DNA from: an uncultured Eubacteriales bacterium
Lineage (GTDB): Bacteria > Bacillota > Clostridia > Oscillospirales > CAG-272
Direction of reading: 5' to 3'
Assembly (NCBI GenBank): GCA_905205065.1
Contig: CAJLCI010000025.1
Coordinates: 1 to 37,292, forward strand
Length of the DNA stretch: 37,292 bases
Each line of letters begins with the position of its first letter. Position 1 is the stretch's first letter. The notes beneath the pieces were generated by a model, which was given only the letters and a program-made list of their open reading frames with translations, was not told the origin of the DNA and made no database searches. Positions 31,429 to 37,292 of this stretch are shown in pieces. The translations under genes and the position numbers were made by a program.

Positions 31429-31468
31429 CTCCGGGCATATAACATTATATGCCCGGAGATTTTTATTA
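31429..31468 (+). terminator. Strong terminator after spoVG
   Basis: Stem CTCCGGGCATATAA / TTATATGCCCGGAG, 14 bp with a minimal loop, followed by ATTTTTATTATT. On the minus strand the tail is weaker. Confidence 0.93.
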
Positions 31469-31532
31469 TTGATTTAAACTATCAAATTCTTATTATACCC
31501 ATTTTCTGTTATTTGTCAATGCTTTCAAAGCC

Positions 31533-32798
31533 TTAGCATTTTACGGCATAAAGATTAATTTCCCATGCGGGAAGACATCTTTTTCTTCTCAAATACAGAC
31601 TGTACCTCGGTTCCATTCTGTTAAGGACAAGAGGCAGCTCAAAAATATCTTCCGAACGGTGATAAAGCGACAGACATATATCCGGCATAAAATCGCATAT
31701 AGTTTTGCTTGATCCTTCAAGAGCCTCCCGCTCCGCCCCCTCAACGTCGTATTTTATGTAATCTGCGCCCTGACCGTCCAAAATACTATCAAGCGTTATG
31801 GTACAGATTGTATCAGAATTTTTATAACCGCAATTCTCACGGCGGAAGCTACCGCTGCCCCGGTTTCCATTACTAAAAAAAGCAAGATTTCCGTTCATGT
31901 TCCACGCGGCGGCGTTGTAAAGTAAAATCTCGCACACCCTGCCATTACCGCATTTGTCTCCGCATTTATTATCACACTTATCAGCGCATACACTTAAAGA
32001 ACCAAAGGTCCCCGGCTGAGCCCAAATATCCGTATATCCGTCCGGGGGAACACAAATTTTCGGTTTTATATTAATTCCGTCAAGCTTAAGGCCGAGCCCG
32101 CTGCAAAACGAGCTTAGCCTTTTAAACGTTTTTTTGTCAGGCTCAACCGCATATATTTTCTGCAAAGCCGCCGCCTTGCCTAACAATTCATATACTGTAT
32201 CGCCGTTATATGCACCGAGATCGACATAAGTCCGATATGTTTCAAAAGATAAAAAATTTTCTCCGTTATACTCATCTGAGGAAGACGACTCCAGAAGAGC
32301 AGAAAGCGATCCGGTAAGCCTCGCCTCTATAATTCCGTCAAAAATCCGAAGTGATTCGGAATCCGAAAAAAGCTTTCTCGCCTTATCGATTTTATCTGTA
32401 TTCTTCCTGCAGAACTCCGACGTAAAAAGCTCGCTGTCCGGACAAACAGGTACATCCGGAACAAGCAGCTCCCTCTCCTCGGATATCCTGCATATATTGT
32501 CTATCACTTCCGGAATCCGGCTCGCGAAGCAAAGCAAAATAACATAATCACGGTGTGCGAATTTTTCCTTCGCTTCACTGTAGGACATTATCGTCATGCC
32601 GCGGAAACACCGGCGCCTGCCGCCGCTTTTAGTGACAAATCCGTCGCTTGCAAATACTCCGAGTATTTCAATACCATAATTACTGCATGTATCAAAAATT
32701 TTGTCTGCACCGTTTCCGATTCCGTATAAGAGCACAGGACGGGATTCGCTTTTCAGACGGATCCAAAGGTCTTTCGTACTGTTATAATCACCAATCAT
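31533..32798 (-). CDS. FkbM-family methyltransferase with N-terminal Rossmann-like domain
   Basis: The protein has 421 residues. An N-terminal part (VLLYGIGNGADKIFDTCSNYGIEILGVFASD, 22-52) resembles a nucleotide-binding sugar-acetyltransferase-like half-domain. The FkbM methyltransferase follows: TYVDLGAYNGDTVYELLG (motif I, 190-207), IYAVEPDKKTFKRL, then ITLDSIL ... ADYIKYDVEGAEREALEG (334-362). Relatives O-methylate sugars or small molecules. An unusual insert at 268-289 has five Cys as C-x3-C-x3-C-x3-C-x5-C (CADKCDNKCGDKCG), encoded by a roughly 12-bp repeat, so it may be a recent expansion rather than a metal site. No good ribosome site precedes the ATG; it is 68 bp after the LiaF-like gene and may depend on its transcript. 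Confidence 0.82.
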   Translation of the reverse strand: MIGDYNSTKDLWIRLKSESRPVLLYGIGNGADKIFDTCSNYGIEILGVFASDGFVTKSGGRRRCFRGMTIMSYSEAKEKFAHRDYVILLCFASRIPEVIDNICRISEERELLVPDVPVCPDSELFTSEFCRKNTDKIDKARKLFSDSESLRIFDGIIEARLTGSLSALLESSSSDEYNGENFLSFETYRTYVDLGAYNGDTVYELLGKAAALQKIYAVEPDKKTFKRLSSFCSGLGLKLDGINIKPKICVPPDGYTDIWAQPGTFGSLSVCADKCDNKCGDKCGNGRVCEILLYNAAAWNMNGNLAFFSNGNRGSGSFRRENCGYKNSDTICTITLDSILDGQGADYIKYDVEGAEREALEGSSKTICDFMPDICLSLYHRSEDIFELPLVLNRMEPRYSLYLRRKRCLPAWEINLYAVKC

Positions 32799-32866
32799 TT
32801 TTCAACAAATATTCCACAAATATCTGACGCTTATATGACTCCGTTTCGTTTAAATCCTCGACCGAG

Positions 32867-33583
32867 TCAGCTGAAACTTACATTAATCCGGCTGAAAAGA
32901 CTGTGCGGCGTTAAAAACAGCACGGGCATATCGTCGCCGCAGTATGAAGCGGCAGTATTTAAGGAAACCGACCTTGATTTGGAATCTCTCCCGTTCTTTC
33001 CGTGAGTAATGCGTACATCCGTTCCGACAGGCACGGTAATATCCACTGTTGAGAGAATCGCAGTTATATCAAGAACAGACGGATGTGAAAAATCAGCCTC
33101 GGAAAAGGAAAGTGACATTTCCGAACAAAAGGCCGAGGCGAACGCTCCGATATATGACTTATCGTAAGAGGAAATACTCCTGCGGGAAAAAAACGCGCGG
33201 TACACAGGATATCTTGCATAATCTTCGCTTAATTTATTGTATATCCGCCTGTATTTAAAAGTACCTTTTTTGGTAAAAAGCATAAACCCGATAAGAATTA
33301 AAAATACCGGAATCAACAGCGGACGAACGACGCGAAGCGCATCTATACACAATGACAGCAGAGCAAGACCTATAAAAAGCCAAATAAATCCCGCACGGCG
33401 TGATTTTCCTGAAATTATATTTATAATCGCCGGGATAATTATAAACAAAGTCCAGAATCCGTCAAAAAATATCGTAAATTCCGGAATGATTTCGAGATTT
33501 TTAAGAAGATATCCCACACCTATTACTATCAGAAGAAATGCTAAAAGAGGCCGTGATGAACTCTGGCGTTTTTTGTTTTTCAT
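32867..33583 (-). CDS. LiaF-like membrane protein (DUF5668 / cell-wall-stress type)
   Basis: A 238-residue protein. The N-terminal membrane part (PLLAFLLIVIGVGYLLKNL, FWTLFIIIPAIINII, GFIWLFIGLALLSL, LLIPVFLILIGFMLF) matches the DUF5668-type four-helix unit. The cytosolic or surface C-terminal part (SYIGAFASAFCSEMSLSFSEADFSHPSVLDITAILSTVDITVPVGTDVRITHG) is the beta-helical domain of LiaF/VraT. In Bacillus LiaF restrains the LiaRS cell-envelope stress system; no histidine kinase or regulator gene is nearby here. AAAGG is 10 bp before the ATG. The promoter is at 33641-33669. Confidence 0.82.
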   Translation of the reverse strand: MKNKKRQSSSRPLLAFLLIVIGVGYLLKNLEIIPEFTIFFDGFWTLFIIIPAIINIISGKSRRAGFIWLFIGLALLSLCIDALRVVRPLLIPVFLILIGFMLFTKKGTFKYRRIYNKLSEDYARYPVYRAFFSRRSISSYDKSYIGAFASAFCSEMSLSFSEADFSHPSVLDITAILSTVDITVPVGTDVRITHGKNGRDSKSRSVSLNTAASYCGDDMPVLFLTPHSLFSRINVSFS

Positions 33584-33640
33584 CCTTCGAAATCCTTTCA
33601 GATTATTTCAGCGTTTTACCCATAAATATACATTATATAT

Positions 33641-33669
33641 TATATATCATACGATATGCAAATTGTTAA
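33641..33669 (-). promoter_or_regulatory. Probable promoter of the LiaF-like gene
   Basis: Minus strand: TTAACA (33664-33669), 17-bp spacer ending in TGA, then TATATA (33641-33646). It lies within an AT-rich stretch, so the exact -10 is uncertain. Confidence 0.5.
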
Positions 33670-33751
33670 AATATTTTTGCTTACATTGTAAATTTTATTC
33701 GATTGGCTGTTGCCGCTGATATTTCACGCGCATATTAAAAATAAACGTTTT

Positions 33752-34312
33752 TTAACTCATATAGGCAGATATAAAAATTGCTGAGCAAAGCGCGAACAGT
33801 GAGAATCCTCCGTCTGATGACAGCATTAAATAAACGGATAAAAGCCAAAGAGCGAAAAGAAATAAAGACGAAATAAAGCCGGAAACCCGCTCGGCTGTAT
33901 CCTGCGGAAGGCACATCAAAAGCACGCTTTTGAGCGTACCTCCTCCGTCGAGAGTTTTAATCGGCAGAAGATTCATCACAGCAAGCGCAATATTTGACGT
34001 TACAAATAAATCTGCAAATTCGCTTCTTGCCAGCGGCATGCAAAAAATTGCGGTCACAAGATTAACCGCAGCTCCGGCGGACGCAGTCACAAATTCCTCA
34101 CGGTAGCTCCGCATGCGTGAAAAACTTATGTCGGCTCCAAGAGGTAGAAGCGTAATAGACGAAATACCGATCCTCATCAGTTTTGCCGCGGCAATATGTC
34201 CCAATTCATGAACTGCCGCCGCGGCAAGCGTTGCCGCAGTAATCATGTTAGGCGCCGCAACAAACCACGCGGTAAGGAATATCACCGTAATCGTCGGCAC
34301 TTTAAATTTCAT
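33752..34312 (-). CDS. Site-2-protease family (M50) intramembrane metalloprotease
   Basis: A 186-residue membrane protein. The zinc motif HELGH is at residues 35-39 and the third ligand region NLLPIKTLDGG at 114-124, both intact. About five hydrophobic segments; no PDZ or CBS domain, so it is a minimal member. The family includes SpoIVFB, which cleaves pro-sigma-K in spore-formers. That role is possible, but no spoIVFA partner is adjacent and the protein is shorter than SpoIVFB, so it is not assigned. AAAGG lies about 14 bp before the ATG. No terminator is evident between this gene and the LiaF-like gene, which has its own promoter. Confidence 0.85.
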   Translation of the reverse strand: MKFKVPTITVIFLTAWFVAAPNMITAATLAAAAVHELGHIAAAKLMRIGISSITLLPLGADISFSRMRSYREEFVTASAGAAVNLVTAIFCMPLARSEFADLFVTSNIALAVMNLLPIKTLDGGGTLKSVLLMCLPQDTAERVSGFISSLFLFALWLLSVYLMLSSDGGFSLFALCSAIFISAYMS

Positions 34313-34694
34313 ATCATTAAACCATACCTTTCTGCCGAGGAAAGAATATTTTTAAAAAGTAACATAATGATAATATATGATATTAAATACGCCCGGTATG
34401 AAATCAAACCGGTATGAAATTAAAAAAGAAACTTTTTCCGGCGGCAGTTTGGTTTTACGCCGAAACGCATTATTACTGAATTTCGCCTATTAATAAAAAA
34501 TCAAACAAGATTTAACAAATCTGTCCGCAGCTGATTTTCCGAATATTTCAGCAAGAAACGATATAACGCGGTCTTCAGCTTATACTAAAAACAAATAAAA
34601 AATAAAGGCGCTATAAAGGCTGCGCTTGTATAATCTTCCGCCATTTGTACAAACTAACATAGCAAGGTATTATAAAGGTATTATATGTGCATAT
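34313..34694. other. Intergenic region with short repeats, no gene seen
   Basis: Two adjacent 16-bp units (CCGGTATGAAATCAAA / CCGGTATGAAATTAAA) lie at about 34393-34424. ACTTTTTCCGGCGGC at about 34430-34444 is a 15-base exact match to the centre of element R3 (near 34793-34807), perhaps a remnant copy. No open frame or convincing promoter is seen. Confidence 0.4.
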
Positions 34695-34834
34695 TTTATA
34701 GCTGAAAGCGAGATGTCTGCGTCTGCAATACATTCTCATGCAAAGGCGGCCGGGTGTACAGGCGTTCGCCACTATAGCGTCGGGTTTCACTCACTTTTTC
34801 CGGCGGCGCTTCCGGCCATCAATTCGCTATTTTA
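34695..34834 (+). repeat. Dispersed intergenic element, copy R3
   Basis: Starts TTTATAGCTGAAAGCGAGATG, almost identical to R2, then GTCTGCGTCTGCAA as in R1. The centre TCACTCACTTTTTCCGGCGG matches R2 and R1, and the end CCGG / CCGG hairpin is kept (CCGGCGGCGCTTCCGG). The right end is diverged (CATCAATTCGCTATTTT). It is upstream of spoVT. Confidence 0.65.
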
Positions 34835-34963
34835 TTTATTCAGCAAACATTAGAATCAGCTTCGCACAAAAACGGAGTATTTTTTATTTTACCGTATAGT
34901 ATCATAAAAATTACAAACAATAAAAATATATTCGGAATGAATTTGAAAAACAGGAGATTATAT

Positions 34964-35518
34964 ATGAAGGCAACAGGAATTGTAAGAAGAATTGACGATC
35001 TCGGACGCGTGGTAATTCCAAAGGAAATACGTCGTACAATGAGAATCCGCGAGGGCGACCCGCTTGAAATATATACAGATCGGGAAGGCGAAGTTATTTT
35101 TAAAAAATATTCACCGATAGGAGAACTTAACTCCTTCGCGTCTCAGTATGCCGACACGCTTCACAAGACATGCGATCTGTGCGTTGTAATAACCGACCGT
35201 GACGCGGTAATCGCGGTATCCGGAGCTCCGAAAAAGGAATTCGCAGATAAATCATTGTCGGCAGAGCTTGACAGTATTATAAACGCTCGCGGATTTTACG
35301 CTTACGACGGAAAAGGAAAGCGCGTCTATGTAACAGACAATCAGGACAGCGGATATTTCGTTTCCGCCGTGATGCCGATAATAACAGAGGGCGACATAAC
35401 AGGCAGCGTCGTGTCTCTCATTCCTGACGGAGAAACAGCTTCCAAGGTCGGCAGTGAGCTCGAATCAAAGCTCATACAGACGGCGGCCGGATTTCTCTCA
35501 AAACAGCTTGAGTCATAA
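34964..35518 (+). CDS. spoVT: Stage V sporulation protein T
   Basis: From the ATG at 34964 the protein has 184 residues. The N-terminal AbrB-type swapped-hairpin DNA-binding domain is MKATGIVRRIDDLGRVVIPKEIRRTMRIREGDPLEIYTDREGEVIFKKYSP (1-51), followed by a GAF-like sensor domain (DTLHKTCDLCVVITDRDAVIAVSGAPKKEF ... AVMPIITEGDITGSVVSL). SpoVT tunes sigma-G-dependent genes late in sporulation. AGGAG lies 8 bp before this ATG; the frame opens nine codons earlier without a ribosome site. The upstream 650 bp contain element R3 and no recognisable SigG boxes. A strong terminator follows. Confidence 0.95.
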   Translation: MKATGIVRRIDDLGRVVIPKEIRRTMRIREGDPLEIYTDREGEVIFKKYSPIGELNSFASQYADTLHKTCDLCVVITDRDAVIAVSGAPKKEFADKSLSAELDSIINARGFYAYDGKGKRVYVTDNQDSGYFVSAVMPIITEGDITGSVVSLIPDGETASKVGSELESKLIQTAAGFLSKQLES

Positions 35519-35546
35519 AAGGACCGCACGTTAAAACCGCAAAAAT

Positions 35547-35594
35547 ATCAGGGTACAGTCGTTTTAGGACCGTACCCTGATTTTTATTTTTACC
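35547..35594 (+). terminator. Terminator of spoVT
   Basis: Stem ATCAGGGTAC / GTACCCTGAT, 14-base loop, then TTTTATTTTT. It starts about 28 bp after the stop codon. Confidence 0.92.
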
Positions 35595-35602
35595 GTACCT
35601 AA

Positions 35603-35723
35603 CTTTTACCTCACTCATCTTTACCTCACTCATCTTTGTCTCATCCGTCTTTATCTCACTTGTCTTCATTTTACTCATCTTTACCCCACTCATCTTTACC
35701 TTACACGCCTTCACCACACACTT
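35603..35723. repeat. 15-bp tandem array between spoVT and DUF5131
   Basis: Units of the type CTTTACCTCACTCAT start at 35619, 35634, 35649, 35664, 35679, 35694 and 35709, exactly 15 bp apart, preceded by a 16-bp unit at 35603. The unit sequence is unrelated to the other arrays of the window. It occupies almost the entire space between the spoVT terminator and the DUF5131 stop. Confidence 0.93.
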
Positions 35724-35729
35724 TTCTCC

Positions 35730-36575
35730 TCACTCGTCTTCATGCATCTGCCCTTCACCGCACTCGCCGCAGTATGTACATCCACCGCATTTGAATCTGC
35801 GGCTGCACCCGGCGCAGCGTCTCTGAACATCGGGAATATACATTGGCTGGGGATAAGAAAGTCCGGAACGCAAAGCCATAATGCCCTGATAGGCCTTGCA
35901 TACATGGTATACTCTGTCGTCTTTTATAAATATATTGCCGGTTCCGCAGAATGTAAACGGCACTCTGAACATACGGCATTGATCCGAAAGTGATTTTACC
36001 CATTCGTAGCGGCATGGACGCGCTCCGTCATAATTTTCACCGTCAGCAAGAACATTTTCAATCTGACCGCTTTCAAGATATAGCGTTAAATCTACGGCAG
36101 ACAACAGAGGCGCGAGCATTATTCCCTTGTGCTTTGCCGGAAGACTCAGTAAAATCGGCACCCTTTCGTCAGCGCGCCGCTGATTTTCCGCAGTTACATT
36201 TATGCAAACATGCTCCCAGCCTCTGCCCCAGTCGGCAGGAAGACACCGTTCAATCCGTTCGGCGCGCTTGGTGAGCAAAAAGTAGCTTATATCATTTCTT
36301 TTTCTCATTATGTCCCATACTTCATCTCTCCATCCGTCCGCTTCTTCAAGGAAAAAATCCGAAGTCAGACATACATGGAGCAATGCTCCTGGAGGTATTT
36401 TCCACTCTCCGCCCCGCGTATGCTTCATTGGAAGATTAAAATTGTTTTTCACACGGTAAATTTCACTCCCGTCACGTCCTCTTTCCCGGTCAAGATAATA
36501 CATATAACAATTTGCGCATCCCTCGCTGTACTTTTTACAGCCATGCCACGGATTCCAGATGTATTCCAGAGACAT
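35730..36575 (-). CDS. DUF5131 (phage Gp37/Gp68-like) radical-SAM-like protein
   Basis: A 281-residue protein. The N-terminal IWNPWHGCKKYSEGCANCYMY has three Cys (C13, C20, C23) as in the Gp37/Gp68 family, distantly related to radical SAM enzymes. Other family blocks are VCLTSDFFLEEADGWRDEVWDIMRKRNDISYFLLTKRAERI and WEHVCINVTAENQRRADERVPILLSLPAKHKGIMLAPLL. The C-terminal tail is Cys-rich (RRCAGCSRRFKCGGCTYCGECGEGQ), probably another metal site. The gene occurs in phages and in bacterial chromosomes; no other phage gene is seen here. The function is not established. GGAGGG is 8 bp before the ATG. Confidence 0.88.
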   Translation of the reverse strand: MSLEYIWNPWHGCKKYSEGCANCYMYYLDRERGRDGSEIYRVKNNFNLPMKHTRGGEWKIPPGALLHVCLTSDFFLEEADGWRDEVWDIMRKRNDISYFLLTKRAERIERCLPADWGRGWEHVCINVTAENQRRADERVPILLSLPAKHKGIMLAPLLSAVDLTLYLESGQIENVLADGENYDGARPCRYEWVKSLSDQCRMFRVPFTFCGTGNIFIKDDRVYHVCKAYQGIMALRSGLSYPQPMYIPDVQRRCAGCSRRFKCGGCTYCGECGEGQMHEDE

Positions 36576-36736
36576 AAATTATTCCCTCCTTTTAATTATT
36601 GTATTTTTATAAATTAATTATTGTATTTTTTACAAAGGTCAGTTAAACTCCGATGCTTTTTGGCTTTGTTTTTCAAAACCGCCGTACGCCTCGGCGAAAC
36701 AGGACCTGACAATCTAAAAGCTTTAGCTTTGAAATT

Positions 36737-36765
36737 ATTTTATCATATATTCCGCCTGTCCGCAA
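36737..36765 (-). promoter_or_regulatory. Probable promoter of the DUF5131 gene
   Basis: Minus strand: TTGCGG (36760-36765), 17-bp spacer ending TGA, then TAAAAT (36737-36742). The implied leader is about 155 nt. Confidence 0.5.
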
Positions 36766-36907
36766 TATGATTTTGATGTATGGCAGACAGAACGGCTTGC
36801 GTCTGAACAATCTAAAGTAAATTGTATTTTCACTTTCAGATTTAACAGGCAAAAGAAGAATTGTTTGTTAATTTATCGAAAAAAACAATCATTTTTTTTA
36901 CTATCTC

Positions 36908-36936
36908 TTGCAATTAAACTTACGTTGTATTATAAT
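36908..36936 (+). promoter_or_regulatory. Probable promoter of the SIS-domain gene
   Basis: Plus strand: TTGCAA (36908-36913), 17-bp spacer, TATAAT (36931-36936). The leader to the ATG at 37103 is about 160 nt. Confidence 0.7.
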
Positions 36937-37102
36937 AATATATATAATTAGATGTTGTTGGCCGTTCATACATTTTGGGACGACGATGACATTGCGGACA
37001 GTTGTTCTTAATTTATTAAGACTTATTATTTATTACATAAAATGATTAAAAGGAAGACGTCTGTTCCGACAAAAAATAACCGTATGAAAAGGAATATCAG
37101 TT

Positions 37103-37292
37103 ATGATTAATCTTGAAAAAGAAATCAGAGAACAGCCGGAAGTTCTCGCCGGAATTTCAGATAAAAATATGGAGGAAATCCGCAAACTGGTTTTAGCCGC
37201 CAAGAAAGCGGGTGTAAACAACATCTATTTTGCCGCCAGAGGAACAAGCGATCATGCTTCTATATACGCGCAGTATCTTTTCGCAATCTATG
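37103..37292 (+). CDS. SIS-domain sugar isomerase/deaminase-like protein, N-terminal part (cut by window end)
   Basis: The first 63 codons are present, MINLEKEIREQPEVLAGISDKN then VNNIYFAARGTSDHASIYAQYLFAIY. The block AARGTSDHASIYAQYL is the start of a SIS sugar-phosphate-binding domain as in the isomerase half of GlmS and in AgaS/FrlB-like amino-sugar enzymes. There is no N-terminal glutaminase domain, so it is not full GlmS; a phosphosugar deaminase or isomerase is likely. AAAAGGAA is about 10 bp before the ATG, and a promoter lies at 36908-36936. The 3' end is outside the window. Confidence 0.8.
   Translation, partial: MINLEKEIREQPEVLAGISDKNMEEIRKLVLAAKKAGVNNIYFAARGTSDHASIYAQYLFAIY

Larger units (their letters stand above)
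36576..37102. other. Divergent intergenic region with two promoters
   Basis: 527 bp between DUF5131 (-) and the SIS gene (+). Contents: a 17-bp direct repeat TTAATTATTGTATTTTT (36592-36608 and 36615-36631) in the DUF5131 leader, promoters at 36737-36765 (-) and 36908-36936 (+), a small hairpin CAGAC / GTCTG (36784-36805), and the palindrome TCTTAAT-TT-ATTAAGA (about 37007-37022) in the SIS-gene leader, a possible operator. No open frame of note. Confidence 0.5.

Noticed and set aside
35472..35717. Frame with Val-Lys-Met-Ser-Glu repeats between DUF5131 and spoVT
   Set aside because: Product of the phased 15-bp array; it overlaps the spoVT terminator and coding end on the opposite strand and lacks a ribosome site.
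35730..36575. Prophage remnant suggested by the Gp37/Gp68-like gene
   Set aside because: No other phage gene, integrase or attachment site is visible, and the family is common in chromosomes.

Overview
The window looks like chromosomal DNA of a spore-forming anaerobe of the Bacillota (Clostridia type), probably an uncultured gut lineage. The basis is four sporulation genes (gpr, spoIIP, spoVG, spoVT), a SigH-like sigma factor, Clostridia-type families (DUF4364, DUF1846, DUF421/DUF4363, the TIGR03936/TIGR03960 pair, YerC), AGGAGG-type ribosome sites and many near-perfect TTGACA-17-TATAAT promoters. This is inferred from gene content; the species cannot be named from the sequence.

Layout. 1-136: two consensus promoters in tandem firing out of the left edge. 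446-1978 (+): DUF421 and DUF4363 membrane proteins. 2083-4783 (-): radical-SAM pair. 4955-7840 (-): a 961-residue membrane protein with a P-type-ATPase-like core whose catalytic motifs are lost and a 400-residue acidic N-terminal region. 8088-10454 (-): rlmB, a zinc-ribbon protein and a SigH-like factor. 10811-13278 (-): DUF4364 and an oligopeptide-binding lipoprotein. 13545-16016 (+): gpr-spoIIP, the classic forespore protease / engulfment pair. 16153-17652 (-): DUF1846 with a roughly 300-nt structured leader. 18050-18747 (-): six tRNA genes in the order Val-Asp-Phe-Gly-Cys-Gly, behind a perfect promoter. 19103-20766 (-): a methyltransferase and YerC. 21038-28546 (-): a complete 2-oxoacid dehydrogenase locus (DeoR-type regulator, E2, E3, fused E1 alpha-beta, lipoate ligase). 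29189-31170: murC (-) and spoVG (+), divergent. 31533-34312 (-): FkbM-type methyltransferase, LiaF-like protein and M50 protease. 34964-35518 (+): spoVT. 35730-36575 (-): DUF5131. 37103 to the right edge (+): start of a SIS-domain gene.

How the genes work together. The 2-oxoacid dehydrogenase locus is the clearest unit: E2 carries one lipoyl domain, LplA can lipoylate it, E1 decarboxylates, E3 reoxidises, and the DeoR-type gene is first behind a consensus promoter with repeated TAACAT boxes. The sporulation genes are scattered but belong to one programme.

The most unusual features lie between genes. A family of intergenic elements (five copies plus one fragment) has conserved ends and a central hairpin whose stems change in a compensated way; in two copies the interior is a tandem minisatellite. 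Four further intergenic spaces carry tandem arrays of 14-17 bp period, each with its own unit sequence, often between a stop codon and its terminator. With the degenerate P-type ATPase and the DUF1846 leader, these are the best candidates for something undescribed.
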